Shown here: one piece after another, positions 1 through 6,666 of the stretch
Layout: every line of letters begins with the position of its first letter
Numbering within the stretch: the stretch's first letter is position 1
Assembly: GCA_937902125.1 (NCBI GenBank)
Contig: CALDIB010000011.1
Location: 1 to 13,142, forward strand
Reading direction: 5' to 3'
DNA: 13,142 nucleotides
DNA from: an uncultured Treponema sp.
Lineage (GTDB): Bacteria > Spirochaetota > Spirochaetia > Treponematales > Treponemataceae
The notes under the pieces: generated by a model
Database searches by the model: none
Seen by the model: the letters and a program-made list of their open reading frames with translations, nothing else
Told to the model about the DNA's origin: nothing
Program-made: the position numbers and the translations under genes

Positions 1-75
1 TCGTTGTATTTCAACGACTTAGAACTCGACGGCATCTCGGAAAAATTATCTAAAAGAGTTTTTCGAGATGCCCTT
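1..75. repeat. Dispersed two-hairpin repeat, copy A (truncated by window start)
   Basis: Nearly identical to 8099-8174, differing by one substitution (G at 40 against A at 8138) and one missing base near 56. Positions 1-6 and 12-25 are the loop-side part and the right arm of the first hairpin, whose left arm lies outside the window. Positions 31-44 and 59-73 form the second hairpin (GGCATCTCG arm against CGAGATGCC). It lies downstream of the 3' end of the leftward regulator gene, where it could act as a transcript-end structure. No long T-run follows it, so it is not a classical terminator. Confidence 0.85.
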
Positions 76-106
76 ATATTATTTTAACTATAAACGAACG
101 GAGCGC

Positions 107-418
107 TTAATAAAGCTCCTCGCGCAAGGCTCGCATCAATTCCTTTTCGACCGACTGCATGACGGTTTTCTTTATAGCTTTTATCTTTCGTTCTGTCGGC
201 GAATCCTTTTCCCGTTTTTGAAAAAGGACCTGCGGTTCAACGCCAAGCGCCGCGGCGATTCTCTCAATTGTGGAAAGTTTTGGAACATTTCTGTAAATTT
301 CCATAAGCCCTATGTAACTGGTAGCCGTGTTGCACGCTTCCGCCAGCTGTTCCTGCGTGATGCCCTTTTCTTTGCGGATTCTCTTGATGTTGTCTATTAC
401 AGTCTTTTCCAAAGTCAT
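107..418 (-). CDS. Xre/Cro-type helix-turn-helix transcriptional regulator
   Basis: Predicted 103-residue DNA-binding protein. Residues 8-62 have the Cro/C1-type HTH pattern: IRKEKGITQEQLAEA, then a second helix with TSYIGLMEI, then LSTIERIAAALGVEP. This family usually binds short palindromes as a dimer and often regulates itself. The C-terminal 35 residues are lysine- and glutamate-rich and predicted helical, perhaps for dimerisation. There is no membrane segment or second domain. It is transcribed away from the secreted-protein pair, and the two share a very AT-rich 130-bp region, so it could regulate them. That is inference from position only. Spacing upstream of the ATG shows only a weak ribosome-binding site. 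The family call is firm; the target and any toxin-antitoxin role are unknown. Confidence 0.85.
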   Translation of the reverse strand: MTLEKTVIDNIKRIRKEKGITQEQLAEACNTATSYIGLMEIYRNVPKLSTIERIAAALGVEPQVLFQKREKDSPTERKIKAIKKTVMQSVEKELMRALREELY

Positions 419-490
419 AATTCTTGCATAACTATATTATCTAAATTATATATAACACTATATTATATTTTATATATAAAAATATTTTTA

Positions 491-545
491 TTGACTTTTT
501 AGATATAATCATATATCATTTTTCATATATAATTAACTATGGAGG
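491..545 (+). promoter_or_regulatory. Promoter and ribosome-binding site for the secreted-protein pair
   Basis: TTGACT (491-496) and TATCAT (514-519) are separated by 17 bp, a near-consensus housekeeping promoter. A strong GGAGG at 541-545 sits 5 bases before the ATG at 551. This SD decides the start: the earlier in-frame ATG at 539 overlaps the SD itself. The surrounding 419-538 stretch is almost entirely A and T and must also contain the promoter of the leftward regulator, which I could not place with confidence. Confidence 0.6.
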
Positions 546-550
546 AATTT

Positions 551-1477
551 ATGAAAAAAATTGGACGCGCTCTTTTTTGCGCGGCTTGCTTGTCGCTCTT
601 GGCGGCCAGCCTTTACGCCGCCCCAAAAGCAAAGGCGCCAAAAGACATTTGGGTTGCCAAAGAAAAAAACGGAATGTTGGTGACAACAGACGCAAACGGC
701 TGGGCACAAGTGGACTTTGGAGAGGAAGTTGATCTTTCCGGCTACAAGTATTTGCAAGTTGAATGTTCCAGCCCCGACGGAAAAAAATTCTCGCACATTG
801 AATTAATCTTTGGCTTTGTTCCAGAAGAAAACGAAGACTATGATTGGGATGAGTCGGCAAAAATTAGAATTTACGGCATCCAAAAAAAAACCGCTCTTTA
901 TCAAGGCGTGATTTACAGTTCCATAATGCGCTACGAGCATTGGGAAAACGGAAAGAAAATTTACAGAACCCCGGAAAAGGCTGCCGCCGACCATTTTAAC
1001 ATAGGCGTTTATGACGCAAACTGGAAGAACATTCCGAACATAAAAATTTTCGTAAAGAAAGTGACCGCCACAAACAACGCGATTGGCCAATTGCATGTGA
1101 TTGACTATAGCAAGGCTCGTTTCTTTGCAATTAACAATTCAGTCACACGGGACGACGGAAGCAAGCACTACGCTTATTGGGCGGACCTTCAAGAAACATT
1201 GGGAACGACTCCCAAAGCCGGCGACATCGTTCAGCTAAAACTAAAGGGGACAAACGCCTATGACTTGGGCAATTTCCGCGCGTGTGTTTTTGACGATTCA
1301 GGCGAATGGCAGCAAGTTTCAGTTGAATGGAATGGACGCGGATTCGCGAAAGGACAAAAAATCAACGACACGATTGACCTTCCGATTCTAAAAAAAGGTT
1401 CAAAGATGACGCTCGAAATCATCACCTTTGAAGATGAAAGCGAGTTCAAAGGCCCCTACTTGATTTATTCAAAGTAA
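551..1477 (+). CDS. Secreted protein of unknown function, paralogue 1
   Basis: 308 residues with a clear signal peptide: MKK, a hydrophobic core, and a likely signal peptidase I cut after residue 23 (SLYA, then APK). The mature protein has no further membrane segment and no lipobox, so it should be periplasmic or released. I do not recognise the family. Two halves are visible. The first runs from DIWVAK through a 'dLSGYKYLQVECSSPDG' stretch and ends near VKKVTATN. The second, from IDYSKARFF, has alternating hydrophobic strands and ends in GPYLIYSK. The pattern suggests two beta-sandwich, possibly carbohydrate-binding-like domains; this is inference. The next gene encodes a full-length paralogue with the same landmarks in the same order. 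They are 24 bp apart and surely one operon. Start chosen at 551 by its SD. Confidence 0.8.
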   Translation: MKKIGRALFCAACLSLLAASLYAAPKAKAPKDIWVAKEKNGMLVTTDANGWAQVDFGEEVDLSGYKYLQVECSSPDGKKFSHIELIFGFVPEENEDYDWDESAKIRIYGIQKKTALYQGVIYSSIMRYEHWENGKKIYRTPEKAAADHFNIGVYDANWKNIPNIKIFVKKVTATNNAIGQLHVIDYSKARFFAINNSVTRDDGSKHYAYWADLQETLGTTPKAGDIVQLKLKGTNAYDLGNFRACVFDDSGEWQQVSVEWNGRGFAKGQKINDTIDLPILKKGSKMTLEIITFEDESEFKGPYLIYSK

Positions 1478-1501
1478 GAGAAAAAGCTTAAGGAGAAAAT
1501 T

Positions 1502-2401
1502 ATGAAAAAGAACAATAAAATATTCTTGGGCGCGCTTTGCTTGGCCTTTGCCGCGGCCAGCCTTTACGCCGCTCCCAAAACAAAAGACATTTACGTTTCG
1601 CCCGACGCCAATGGAACTCTTTTAACAACTGACGGCGAAGGCCATGCCTCGTTGGAATTGGACAAGCCCGTTGACTTTGCAGGCTACAAGTACGTCACCT
1701 ATGAATGCTCCAGCCCCGATGGCGCCAAAATCGCAAATCTTTACATCAACACCTACTACGGCGAAGAAAACGAAAACCACAACGCTCCCAAAAGCAGCAC
1801 GGTTTGCATCGGCGACATTTCTAAAAAAATCTCCGCCTATCAAACATTTGTTTACGGCGCCGTAAACAAATGTTATGACTATGGCTATGTTGACGGAAGG
1901 TGCGATATCCGCCCCGCCGACAAAACGATTTGCGAGCGCTTAGGCGTCGCCGTCGCCGACAAGGACTGGAACTGGCTTCCTGGAATCAAGATTTACATCA
2001 AGAAAGTCACCGCCACCAACGAGCCGCTTGGAAAGGTCGTTACAGTTGACTTGTCAAAGGCGCGCTTTGCCGCGGCCAACGACGGGGATTCCTACTATTG
2101 CCACATTCCCCTCAGCGACATTTTGAGCGTTCAAGCCCAAAAAGGCGACGTCATTAAGTTTGCGCTAAAAGGAAACAATGTCTATGGCGTAAACACTCTT
2201 CAATTGAATATTACGGAGGAAGTTAAAGGCGGATACGCGTACAAGCCTGTGTCTCAGTCTGTCCAAGTAGGAGACATTCCAGCAGGCCAAATCAATGTGC
2301 CCGTGGAATTTGTTTTGAACAAAAACGCTTCAAAAATTAGGCTTGAGCTTGACGCCTACAAGGGCGACAACGACGGCCCCTTCCTAATTTTGTTTGAGTA
2401 A
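1502..2401 (+). CDS. Secreted protein of unknown function, paralogue 2
   Basis: 299 residues with its own SD (AAGGAG) before the ATG. The signal peptide ends in the same SLYA/APK cut after residue 23 as its neighbour. Shared blocks with the upstream paralogue include GYKY, ECSSPDG, KKVTATN and SKARF, followed by a variable middle and a shared C-terminal G-P-(Y/F)-L-I end. The central segment is richer in tyrosine and cysteine than in paralogue 1. The pair therefore arose by tandem gene duplication and then diverged, mainly on variable loops. No enzyme motif is visible. Roles in envelope structure, ligand binding or host contact are all possible and none is supported. The gene ends at the double-hairpin terminator. 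Confidence 0.8.
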   Translation: MKKNNKIFLGALCLAFAAASLYAAPKTKDIYVSPDANGTLLTTDGEGHASLELDKPVDFAGYKYVTYECSSPDGAKIANLYINTYYGEENENHNAPKSSTVCIGDISKKISAYQTFVYGAVNKCYDYGYVDGRCDIRPADKTICERLGVAVADKDWNWLPGIKIYIKKVTATNEPLGKVVTVDLSKARFAAANDGDSYYCHIPLSDILSVQAQKGDVIKFALKGNNVYGVNTLQLNITEEVKGGYAYKPVSQSVQVGDIPAGQINVPVEFVLNKNASKIRLELDAYKGDNDGPFLILFE

Positions 2402-2473
2402 AAGATTCCCGCGTCAGAGCGCGGGAATGACAATTTGCACGTCATTGCCGGGCTTGACCCGGCAATCTTTTTT
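2402..2473. terminator. Bidirectional double-hairpin terminator, repeat-like
   Basis: Two hairpins sit head to head between convergent genes. Hairpin 1 is 2405-2413 with 2420-2428 (ATTCCCGCG, 6-base loop). Hairpin 2 is 2444-2452 with 2458-2466 (ATTGCCGGG, 5-base loop), followed by six T for rightward transcripts. Read leftward, hairpin 1 is followed by a TTTT run. The outer ends (AAAAGATT and AATCTTTT) and the inner ends (AATGAC and GTCATT) are also inverted repeats, so the element resembles a mobile or dispersed palindromic repeat recruited as a terminator. The leftward argA stop codon lies inside the T-run. Confidence 0.8.
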
Positions 2474-3884
2474 AAAACTTCATTCGGTAAACTTTGGAAC
2501 CTCGCTCGGGGTTCCAAAGCTTTTTGCGCTCAGGCGGAATCGAGTCTATTGAGTCGGGCGCGAATCCCAGTTTTTCAAAAAAGTCGGCGGTTTGAGTTGT
2601 CATAACAAAAACCGATTTTATTTTTTGCGCTCTTGCCTTGTCCAACAAATAGTTTACAATCTTGGGGCCGACGCCCATGTTTCCGTAAGCGGGGTCTACG
2701 GCGACAGCGCAAATCTCCGCTTGCTTTGCGGCTCCGGAAGCGCCCGATTCTTGGTAAACTTTGAGCGCGGCGCAGGCGTGGATTCCTTCGTCAACGTTGT
2801 AAACGATGTAGCTGTCCAAGTCGGCCTTAAGCTGCTTGGCCGTGCGCTCCAACAAAATTCCTTTTTGGACAAAAGGATTCATCAACGACAAAACGCTCGG
2901 TATGTCCTGCGGCTGCATCGCGCGCAAGTCGCCGTAGCCGTTGTTGTAAACCATCGTTCCGCTTCCGATGCCGCTGAAAATTTCGCAGGGCAAAATTCCG
3001 TCAACATTTCCGTCAAGAATGTGAACGCGGTCAACGCCTTTTTTGCACGCGTCCTTTGCCAAGCGCAAGAGCGAAAGTATTTGCGCGCGGTGTTCGCTTG
3101 CCCCGCGATTTTTTTCCAAACCGCAATCGGCGGGCGCGGCGCTTTTTGGGCTTTCATCCGTTCCGCAATCGCCGTTCATGCGCAAGATTTCCTCCGCCTC
3201 CGCAAGATTCATCGCGGGAATGTTTCCGTCGCCGTTAAGGTGAACGCTGTCAGGAAGCGAAAATTCATTCTTGGAAATTTTTGGGTCGGGAAGGATGTAA
3301 AAAAGTTTTTGCGCCTTTAGACCGCAAGCGATTTGCTGGGCCAGCTCCGCGCTTGAAATATTGTAGGGCTTTCCCAAATCGTTCCAGCCGATGCATGGAA
3401 AAATCGGAATGAAGCCGTCGTCCAAAGTTTGCTTTATGGCGTCGATTTTAAGCTTGTCGATTTCGCCGGCCGTTCCGTAATCGGTTCCGTCAAGAACGCC
3501 CTTGGCGCGGGCCTTGACCCAGTTGCCGATGACGGCGGTGCGGTTCTCTCCGGCAAAATGGTTCATAACAGTGTTGGCCACGTCAAAGGCCGCGGTCTTG
3601 ATTAGCGGCATGGCGGATTCGGGCGCGACGCGGGAACCCTTTTGGATTTTCCATTCGATTTTGGCGCCGTCCAAAATTTCGCTGATTTGCTTTCGCGCGC
3701 CCGGAGCCACAATCACCTTTAGGCCGGCTTGGTGAATCAGCGCTATGTCGTGAATCAGGCTGGGCAAAAGGGCCGAGTCGATTATTTGGTCGTCGATGTG
3801 TATGACCGCCAAGGCGTCCTTGAAAATCTTTATGTAGTTTATCACGTCGCGAATCTGCTTGGCGCTTTCAGTTAAATTTTCCAT
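2472..3884 (-). CDS. argA: Amino-acid N-acetyltransferase (N-acetylglutamate synthase)
   Basis: 470 residues with the two-domain ArgA layout: an amino-acid-kinase-like domain (about 20-235) followed by a GNAT acetyltransferase domain (about 315-470). The enzyme makes N-acetylglutamate from glutamate and acetyl-CoA, the first step of arginine biosynthesis, in the cytoplasm. The kinase-like part has VIVAPGARKQI (58-68) and a GWNDLGKPYNISSAELA block (166-182). The GNAT part has the acetyl-CoA loop DPAYGNMGVG (397-406) and FFEKLGF near 435-441. It is slightly longer than typical ArgA (about 440). The excess is a polar, alanine-rich, Cys-containing linker at about 238-267 with no counterpart I know. 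In classical ArgA the kinase-like domain binds the feedback inhibitor arginine. It follows lacI by 55 bp; co-transcription or its own promoter is possible. No other arginine gene is in view. Confidence 0.85.
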   Translation of the reverse strand: MENLTESAKQIRDVINYIKIFKDALAVIHIDDQIIDSALLPSLIHDIALIHQAGLKVIVAPGARKQISEILDGAKIEWKIQKGSRVAPESAMPLIKTAAFDVANTVMNHFAGENRTAVIGNWVKARAKGVLDGTDYGTAGEIDKLKIDAIKQTLDDGFIPIFPCIGWNDLGKPYNISSAELAQQIACGLKAQKLFYILPDPKISKNEFSLPDSVHLNGDGNIPAMNLAEAEEILRMNGDCGTDESPKSAAPADCGLEKNRGASEHRAQILSLLRLAKDACKKGVDRVHILDGNVDGILPCEIFSGIGSGTMVYNNGYGDLRAMQPQDIPSVLSLMNPFVQKGILLERTAKQLKADLDSYIVYNVDEGIHACAALKVYQESGASGAAKQAEICAVAVDPAYGNMGVGPKIVNYLLDKARAQKIKSVFVMTTQTADFFEKLGFAPDSIDSIPPERKKLWNPERGSKVYRMKF

Positions 3885-3893
3885 CGCTTTTTA

Positions 3894-3921
3894 TTTTTAT
3901 CTTTTCCGCGGGAATTGTCAA
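3894..3921 (-). promoter_or_regulatory. Possible own promoter of argA
   Basis: On the minus strand a perfect TTGACA (complement of 3916-3921) is followed after 16 bp by TAAAAA (complement of 3894-3899). The predicted start point would be only a few bases before the ATG at 3884, where no SD is visible. This would give an almost leaderless message. The -10 is weak, so read-through from the GH30-lacI transcript remains equally likely. Confidence 0.3.
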
Positions 3922-3939
3922 GTGAAGGGGCCAAGGCGT

Positions 3940-4971
3940 TTAAATTTGCCGCAGGGAATCTCCTTGCGCGAAAGGCACTTGAAAAACGGCGCTTTCTTTT
4001 TTTGAGCTTTGGCTCATAATTTGCCCAAACAAAATTTCAGCCGATTTTTTTCCCATTTCTCTAAGGGGTTGCGGAAAAGTGGCCACGCTCATATTGAAAT
4101 ATGTCAATCCTAAAAATCCGTCAAAGCCCACGACGCTGACATCTTTTGGAACGGAAAGGCCTATTTCCCTCAAGCCCAAAATTGTTTTAGGAACGATGGA
4201 ATCCGCGCAGCAAAAAATTGCTGTGGGCTTTTTTTTCCAAGAAAGAAAAGCGTTTTTTACGTCTTTGTCAATGTCTTCGGAATCAAAGGCGCTTCTTATA
4301 ACGCAGTCTTCCGGGGCATATTTGGCGCCCAACTCTTTTAGCGCTGACAAAAAGCCTTTTTCTCTGTCGTCAACATTTGCGTTGTAGAACTCTTTTCGCA
4401 AGCCAATAAAGGCGATTCTTCTGTGGCCCCTTTTCCAAATTTCAAAAGCGGCTCGGCGGCCGGCCTCAAAGTTGTCAGTGTCAACCCACGAAAGCAGGCG
4501 GCTTCTTGGGCGGTCCCCAATCACTACGCAAGGAAGCTTTCTTTTTCCAAGTTCTTCCAGCATTTCTCGCGGAATCTGCTTTAGGCCAATATAAATTATT
4601 CCGTCAACTTTTTTTTGCCGGTATGGGCGCAGGTAGTCATAGTCTGAATCTATTCCGGCCTCCGGAACCAAGCCCATCATCATGTCTATTTTATTTTTTC
4701 TGCAAACTTCTTCTATGCCAGAAAGAATTCCCATCAAATAAAATGTTCTCATTGATTGGTAAAAGGGAATGGGCGTAAGTATCGCTATTGTGTTGCATCT
4801 GCCGGAATTTAAAACTTGTCCTGCAAAACTTGGCGCGTATCCCAACTTGTCAATGGCGGCCTGAACCTTGAGCCGAGTTTCTTCTTTAACATTTGTCTCT
4901 CCGTTTATTACGCGGGAAACAGTTATAAAAGAAACGCCCGCAAGGTCTGCCACATCTTTTTGTGTCACCAT
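3940..4971 (-). CDS. LacI-family transcriptional repressor
   Basis: 343 residues from the ATG at 4971. An in-frame TTG at 4983 would add four residues, but GAGG at 4979-4982 is spaced for 4971. The N-terminus is a LacI helix-turn-helix (TQKDVADLAGVSFITVSRVING) with the usual hinge, followed by a periplasmic-binding-protein-like ligand domain. That domain carries VDGIIYIG, DTDNFEAGRRAAFEI, GHRRIAFIG and VSVVGFDG, all family landmarks. It should bind a sugar or sugar breakdown product and control transcription. It lies 30 bp downstream of the GH30 gene in one leftward transcript. The region before GH30 holds three copies of a LacI-type operator with a central CG, so it probably regulates its own operon and the divergent transporter operon. 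The recognition helix reads SFITVSR rather than the CcpA-like SMATVSR, which suits a local regulator. Whether it represses or activates is not provable here; operator positions favour repression. Confidence 0.9.
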   Translation of the reverse strand: MVTQKDVADLAGVSFITVSRVINGETNVKEETRLKVQAAIDKLGYAPSFAGQVLNSGRCNTIAILTPIPFYQSMRTFYLMGILSGIEEVCRKNKIDMMMGLVPEAGIDSDYDYLRPYRQKKVDGIIYIGLKQIPREMLEELGKRKLPCVVIGDRPRSRLLSWVDTDNFEAGRRAAFEIWKRGHRRIAFIGLRKEFYNANVDDREKGFLSALKELGAKYAPEDCVIRSAFDSEDIDKDVKNAFLSWKKKPTAIFCCADSIVPKTILGLREIGLSVPKDVSVVGFDGFLGLTYFNMSVATFPQPLREMGKKSAEILFGQIMSQSSKKESAVFQVPFAQGDSLRQI

Positions 4972-5001
4972 ACATTTCCTCAAAGTTCAGGCAAAGCCGT
5001 T

Positions 5002-6441
5002 TTATTTTTCAATGACATAAGTTTGAACGCTTCTGGGCGGACAAACAAATGTTTTGTCCAAAGCGTCCGTGTCAACTTTGCTAGTATACGACATTTTCGT
5101 GTTTTTGTCTTTTGTTTTTTGGGAAGAAACGTTCAAAGCAAAAACCATGTCGTCCTCGGTTCTGTTCATAATCACAAGCGCAATTTTTCCGTCCGGCCTT
5201 ACGAATGCGGCTGACTCCATCGTATTGTCCATGCGGCCGTCAACGGCTGCGGGAATCATAAAGGCCTCCATAGAGCAAAAAAGTCTTTTTGAGCCCGGAA
5301 GGACAAAGCGGGAAAAATGTCCAATGTAATAATAAGAACTTTGGTAAATTATTTCTTTTGTTTTTGTGTCAATCAGAATCGGGGCGTCACAGTTGTTTCC
5401 CGCATGGTTGGGGCCGCCGCCAATGTCCAGCGCCATGTTCCAGTCAATCCAGGCGGAACAGCCGTTGTTCAAGTCGTTTATGATGTTATGACCGTAACGC
5501 TCGCCGCAATGCCATTTTCCGGGTCTGCTTCCGCCTTCAACGCAGCCTTCCGTAAAAAACAATTCTTTGTTCGGAAAAAGCTTGGCGCACTTGGCCACAT
5601 TTTGATATTGCCCGCCCGAATACCAATGATAGGCAAGCCCGTCAATCGCTTTGTCCGCTCCTTTGACGGCCAAAGAATTTTTCATGCGCGACGCCATTCT
5701 GTCTCGGTTGTGGTCCCAGGCAAGAATTTTTACGTTTTCAAAGCCTCCTTGAACAAGGGCGGGCTTTAAAAAAACCGCCGCAAATTCTCCTTCTTCTCGC
5801 GCGGTCCACAAACAGGAATCCCATGTTTGTTTTGCTTCCGATTCGTTTTGAATGGAAACATATTCTGTGTTCAAACCTCGATCTTTCAATTTTTTTATAA
5901 AGAGAACAAAATATTTTGCCCAAAGCGCCCGATATTTTTTTTTCAGTTTTCCGCCGTTGTTCATGTCTCCGTTTGTTTTCATCCAAGCGGGCGGCGACCA
6001 AGGAGTGGCGACAAAGCGCAGATCCGGCCTTTTTTTTGCGGCAAGTTTTAGGATTGGGGTCATGTATTTGTCAACCCGCTCAAAAGAAAAGGATTCAAGG
6101 CTTTCGTCTTTTTGTTGAACGCACGCCCAGTTTCCAAGGCTGAAATCGCAAGAATTGATGTGGGTTCTAGCGAAGGCGTAATTGTTGCAAGAGTCCTTGG
6201 AGGCAAAACATTTTTCAACGATTTCGCTTTGAACTTTGGGCGAAAGTTTTGACAAAACATAGCCTGAACTTTCCGTAATGGCGCATCCAAAGCCTTTTAT
6301 GGTCTGGAACGCGCGGCCGGGGTCGATTGTTATGACGCAAGAAAGATTCTTTCCTATTTTTGCTTTGCGCGAATTTGGCGAGATTTTAGAAAGACGGCGG
6401 GAACTGTCTTTTGAAGTTTCTGTCAACGAGATTATTTTCAT
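5002..6441 (-). CDS. GH30-family glycoside hydrolase, intracellular
   Basis: 479 residues with the glucosylceramidase-like (clan GH-A) signature. IKGFGCAITESS (48-59) is the conserved start of the barrel. TPWSPPAWMKTNGDM (146-160) and the following GGKLK are typical of GH30 subgroups. E200 in IQNE is the likely acid/base and E298 in FFTEG the likely nucleophile. The C-terminal part (from about 390) forms the family's beta-sandwich. The N-terminus has no signal peptide, so the enzyme should act in the cytoplasm on imported oligosaccharides. Known activities of this fold include beta-glucosidase, beta-1,6-glucanase, beta-xylosidase and glucosylceramidase, and the sequence does not let me choose. 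It is the first gene of the leftward arm, has a good SD (GAGGAA), and an operator sits directly at its promoter. Confidence 0.85.
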   Translation of the reverse strand: MKIISLTETSKDSSRRLSKISPNSRKAKIGKNLSCVITIDPGRAFQTIKGFGCAITESSGYVLSKLSPKVQSEIVEKCFASKDSCNNYAFARTHINSCDFSLGNWACVQQKDESLESFSFERVDKYMTPILKLAAKKRPDLRFVATPWSPPAWMKTNGDMNNGGKLKKKYRALWAKYFVLFIKKLKDRGLNTEYVSIQNESEAKQTWDSCLWTAREEGEFAAVFLKPALVQGGFENVKILAWDHNRDRMASRMKNSLAVKGADKAIDGLAYHWYSGGQYQNVAKCAKLFPNKELFFTEGCVEGGSRPGKWHCGERYGHNIINDLNNGCSAWIDWNMALDIGGGPNHAGNNCDAPILIDTKTKEIIYQSSYYYIGHFSRFVLPGSKRLFCSMEAFMIPAAVDGRMDNTMESAAFVRPDGKIALVIMNRTEDDMVFALNVSSQKTKDKNTKMSYTSKVDTDALDKTFVCPPRSVQTYVIEK

Positions 6442-6459
6442 AAAATTCCTCTTTTTTTT

Positions 6460-6473
6460 TGTTTACGCAAACA
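6460..6473. promoter_or_regulatory. LacI-type operator O1 (GH30 side)
   Basis: TGTTTACGCAAACA, a near-palindrome with a central CG as expected for LacI-family proteins. It lies 6 bp downstream of the GH30 -10 box, over the predicted transcription start, so a bound repressor would block initiation. Confidence 0.85.
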
Positions 6474-6479
6474 TTTTTT

Positions 6480-6508
6480 ATAATAGACGCGCCTTTTTCT
6501 TTTGTCAA
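6480..6508 (-). promoter_or_regulatory. Leftward promoter of the GH30-lacI(-argA) transcript
   Basis: On the minus strand TTGACA (complement of 6503-6508), a 17-bp spacer, then TATTAT (complement of 6480-6485). This is nearly consensus, and operator O1 follows at once. Confidence 0.8.
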
Positions 6509-6541
6509 GCGAAAAAAAATTAAGAAATCGCAAAATTTTGC

Positions 6542-6571
6542 TTGACAAATTCAAAAAGGCGGGGTTAGAAT
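6542..6571 (+). promoter_or_regulatory. Rightward promoter of the transporter operon
   Basis: TTGACA at 6542-6547 and TAGAAT at 6566-6571 with an 18-bp spacer. The -10 box overlaps the first base of operator O2, so the predicted start point falls inside the operator. Confidence 0.8.
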
Positions 6572-6585
6572 GTTTACGCAAACAT
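6570..6585. promoter_or_regulatory. LacI-type operator O2 (transporter promoter)
   Basis: ATGTTTACGCAAACAT, the same core as O1 in the same orientation. It overlaps the end of the transporter -10 box and the start site. Its centre is 111 bp from O1 and 55 bp from O3. Confidence 0.85.
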
Positions 6586-6587
6586 AG

Positions 6588-6616
6588 AAGCGGAGAATTG
6601 AATCCGCTTTTATTTT
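6588..6616 (+). terminator. Attenuator-like hairpin in the transporter leader
   Basis: AAGCGGA (6588-6594) pairs with TCCGCTT (6603-6609) around an 8-base loop, followed by the T-rich TTATTTT. It starts about 10 bases into the predicted transcript and lies between operators O2 and O3. It looks like a weak intrinsic terminator but could equally be a 5' stabilising hairpin. Confidence 0.4.
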
Positions 6617-6624
6617 GAAAAATA

Positions 6625-6640
6625 ATGTTTACGCAAACAT
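6625..6640. promoter_or_regulatory. LacI-type operator O3 (transporter leader)
   Basis: ATGTTTACGCAAACAT, identical to O2 over all 16 bases. It lies about 50 bp downstream of the predicted start point, so it could act as a roadblock or as the partner in a DNA loop with O2 or O1. Confidence 0.85.
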
Positions 6641-6666
6641 TATAATTAAATTTTCAGGAGGCTTTT

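Noticed and set aside
2592..3320. Rightward 242-codon frame
   Set aside because: It is antisense to argA, whose two domains and motifs are clear; the antisense frame is a codon-bias shadow.
4972..4983. TTG start giving four more residues to LacI
   Set aside because: The GAGG just upstream of 4971 is correctly spaced for the ATG and overlaps the TTG codon.
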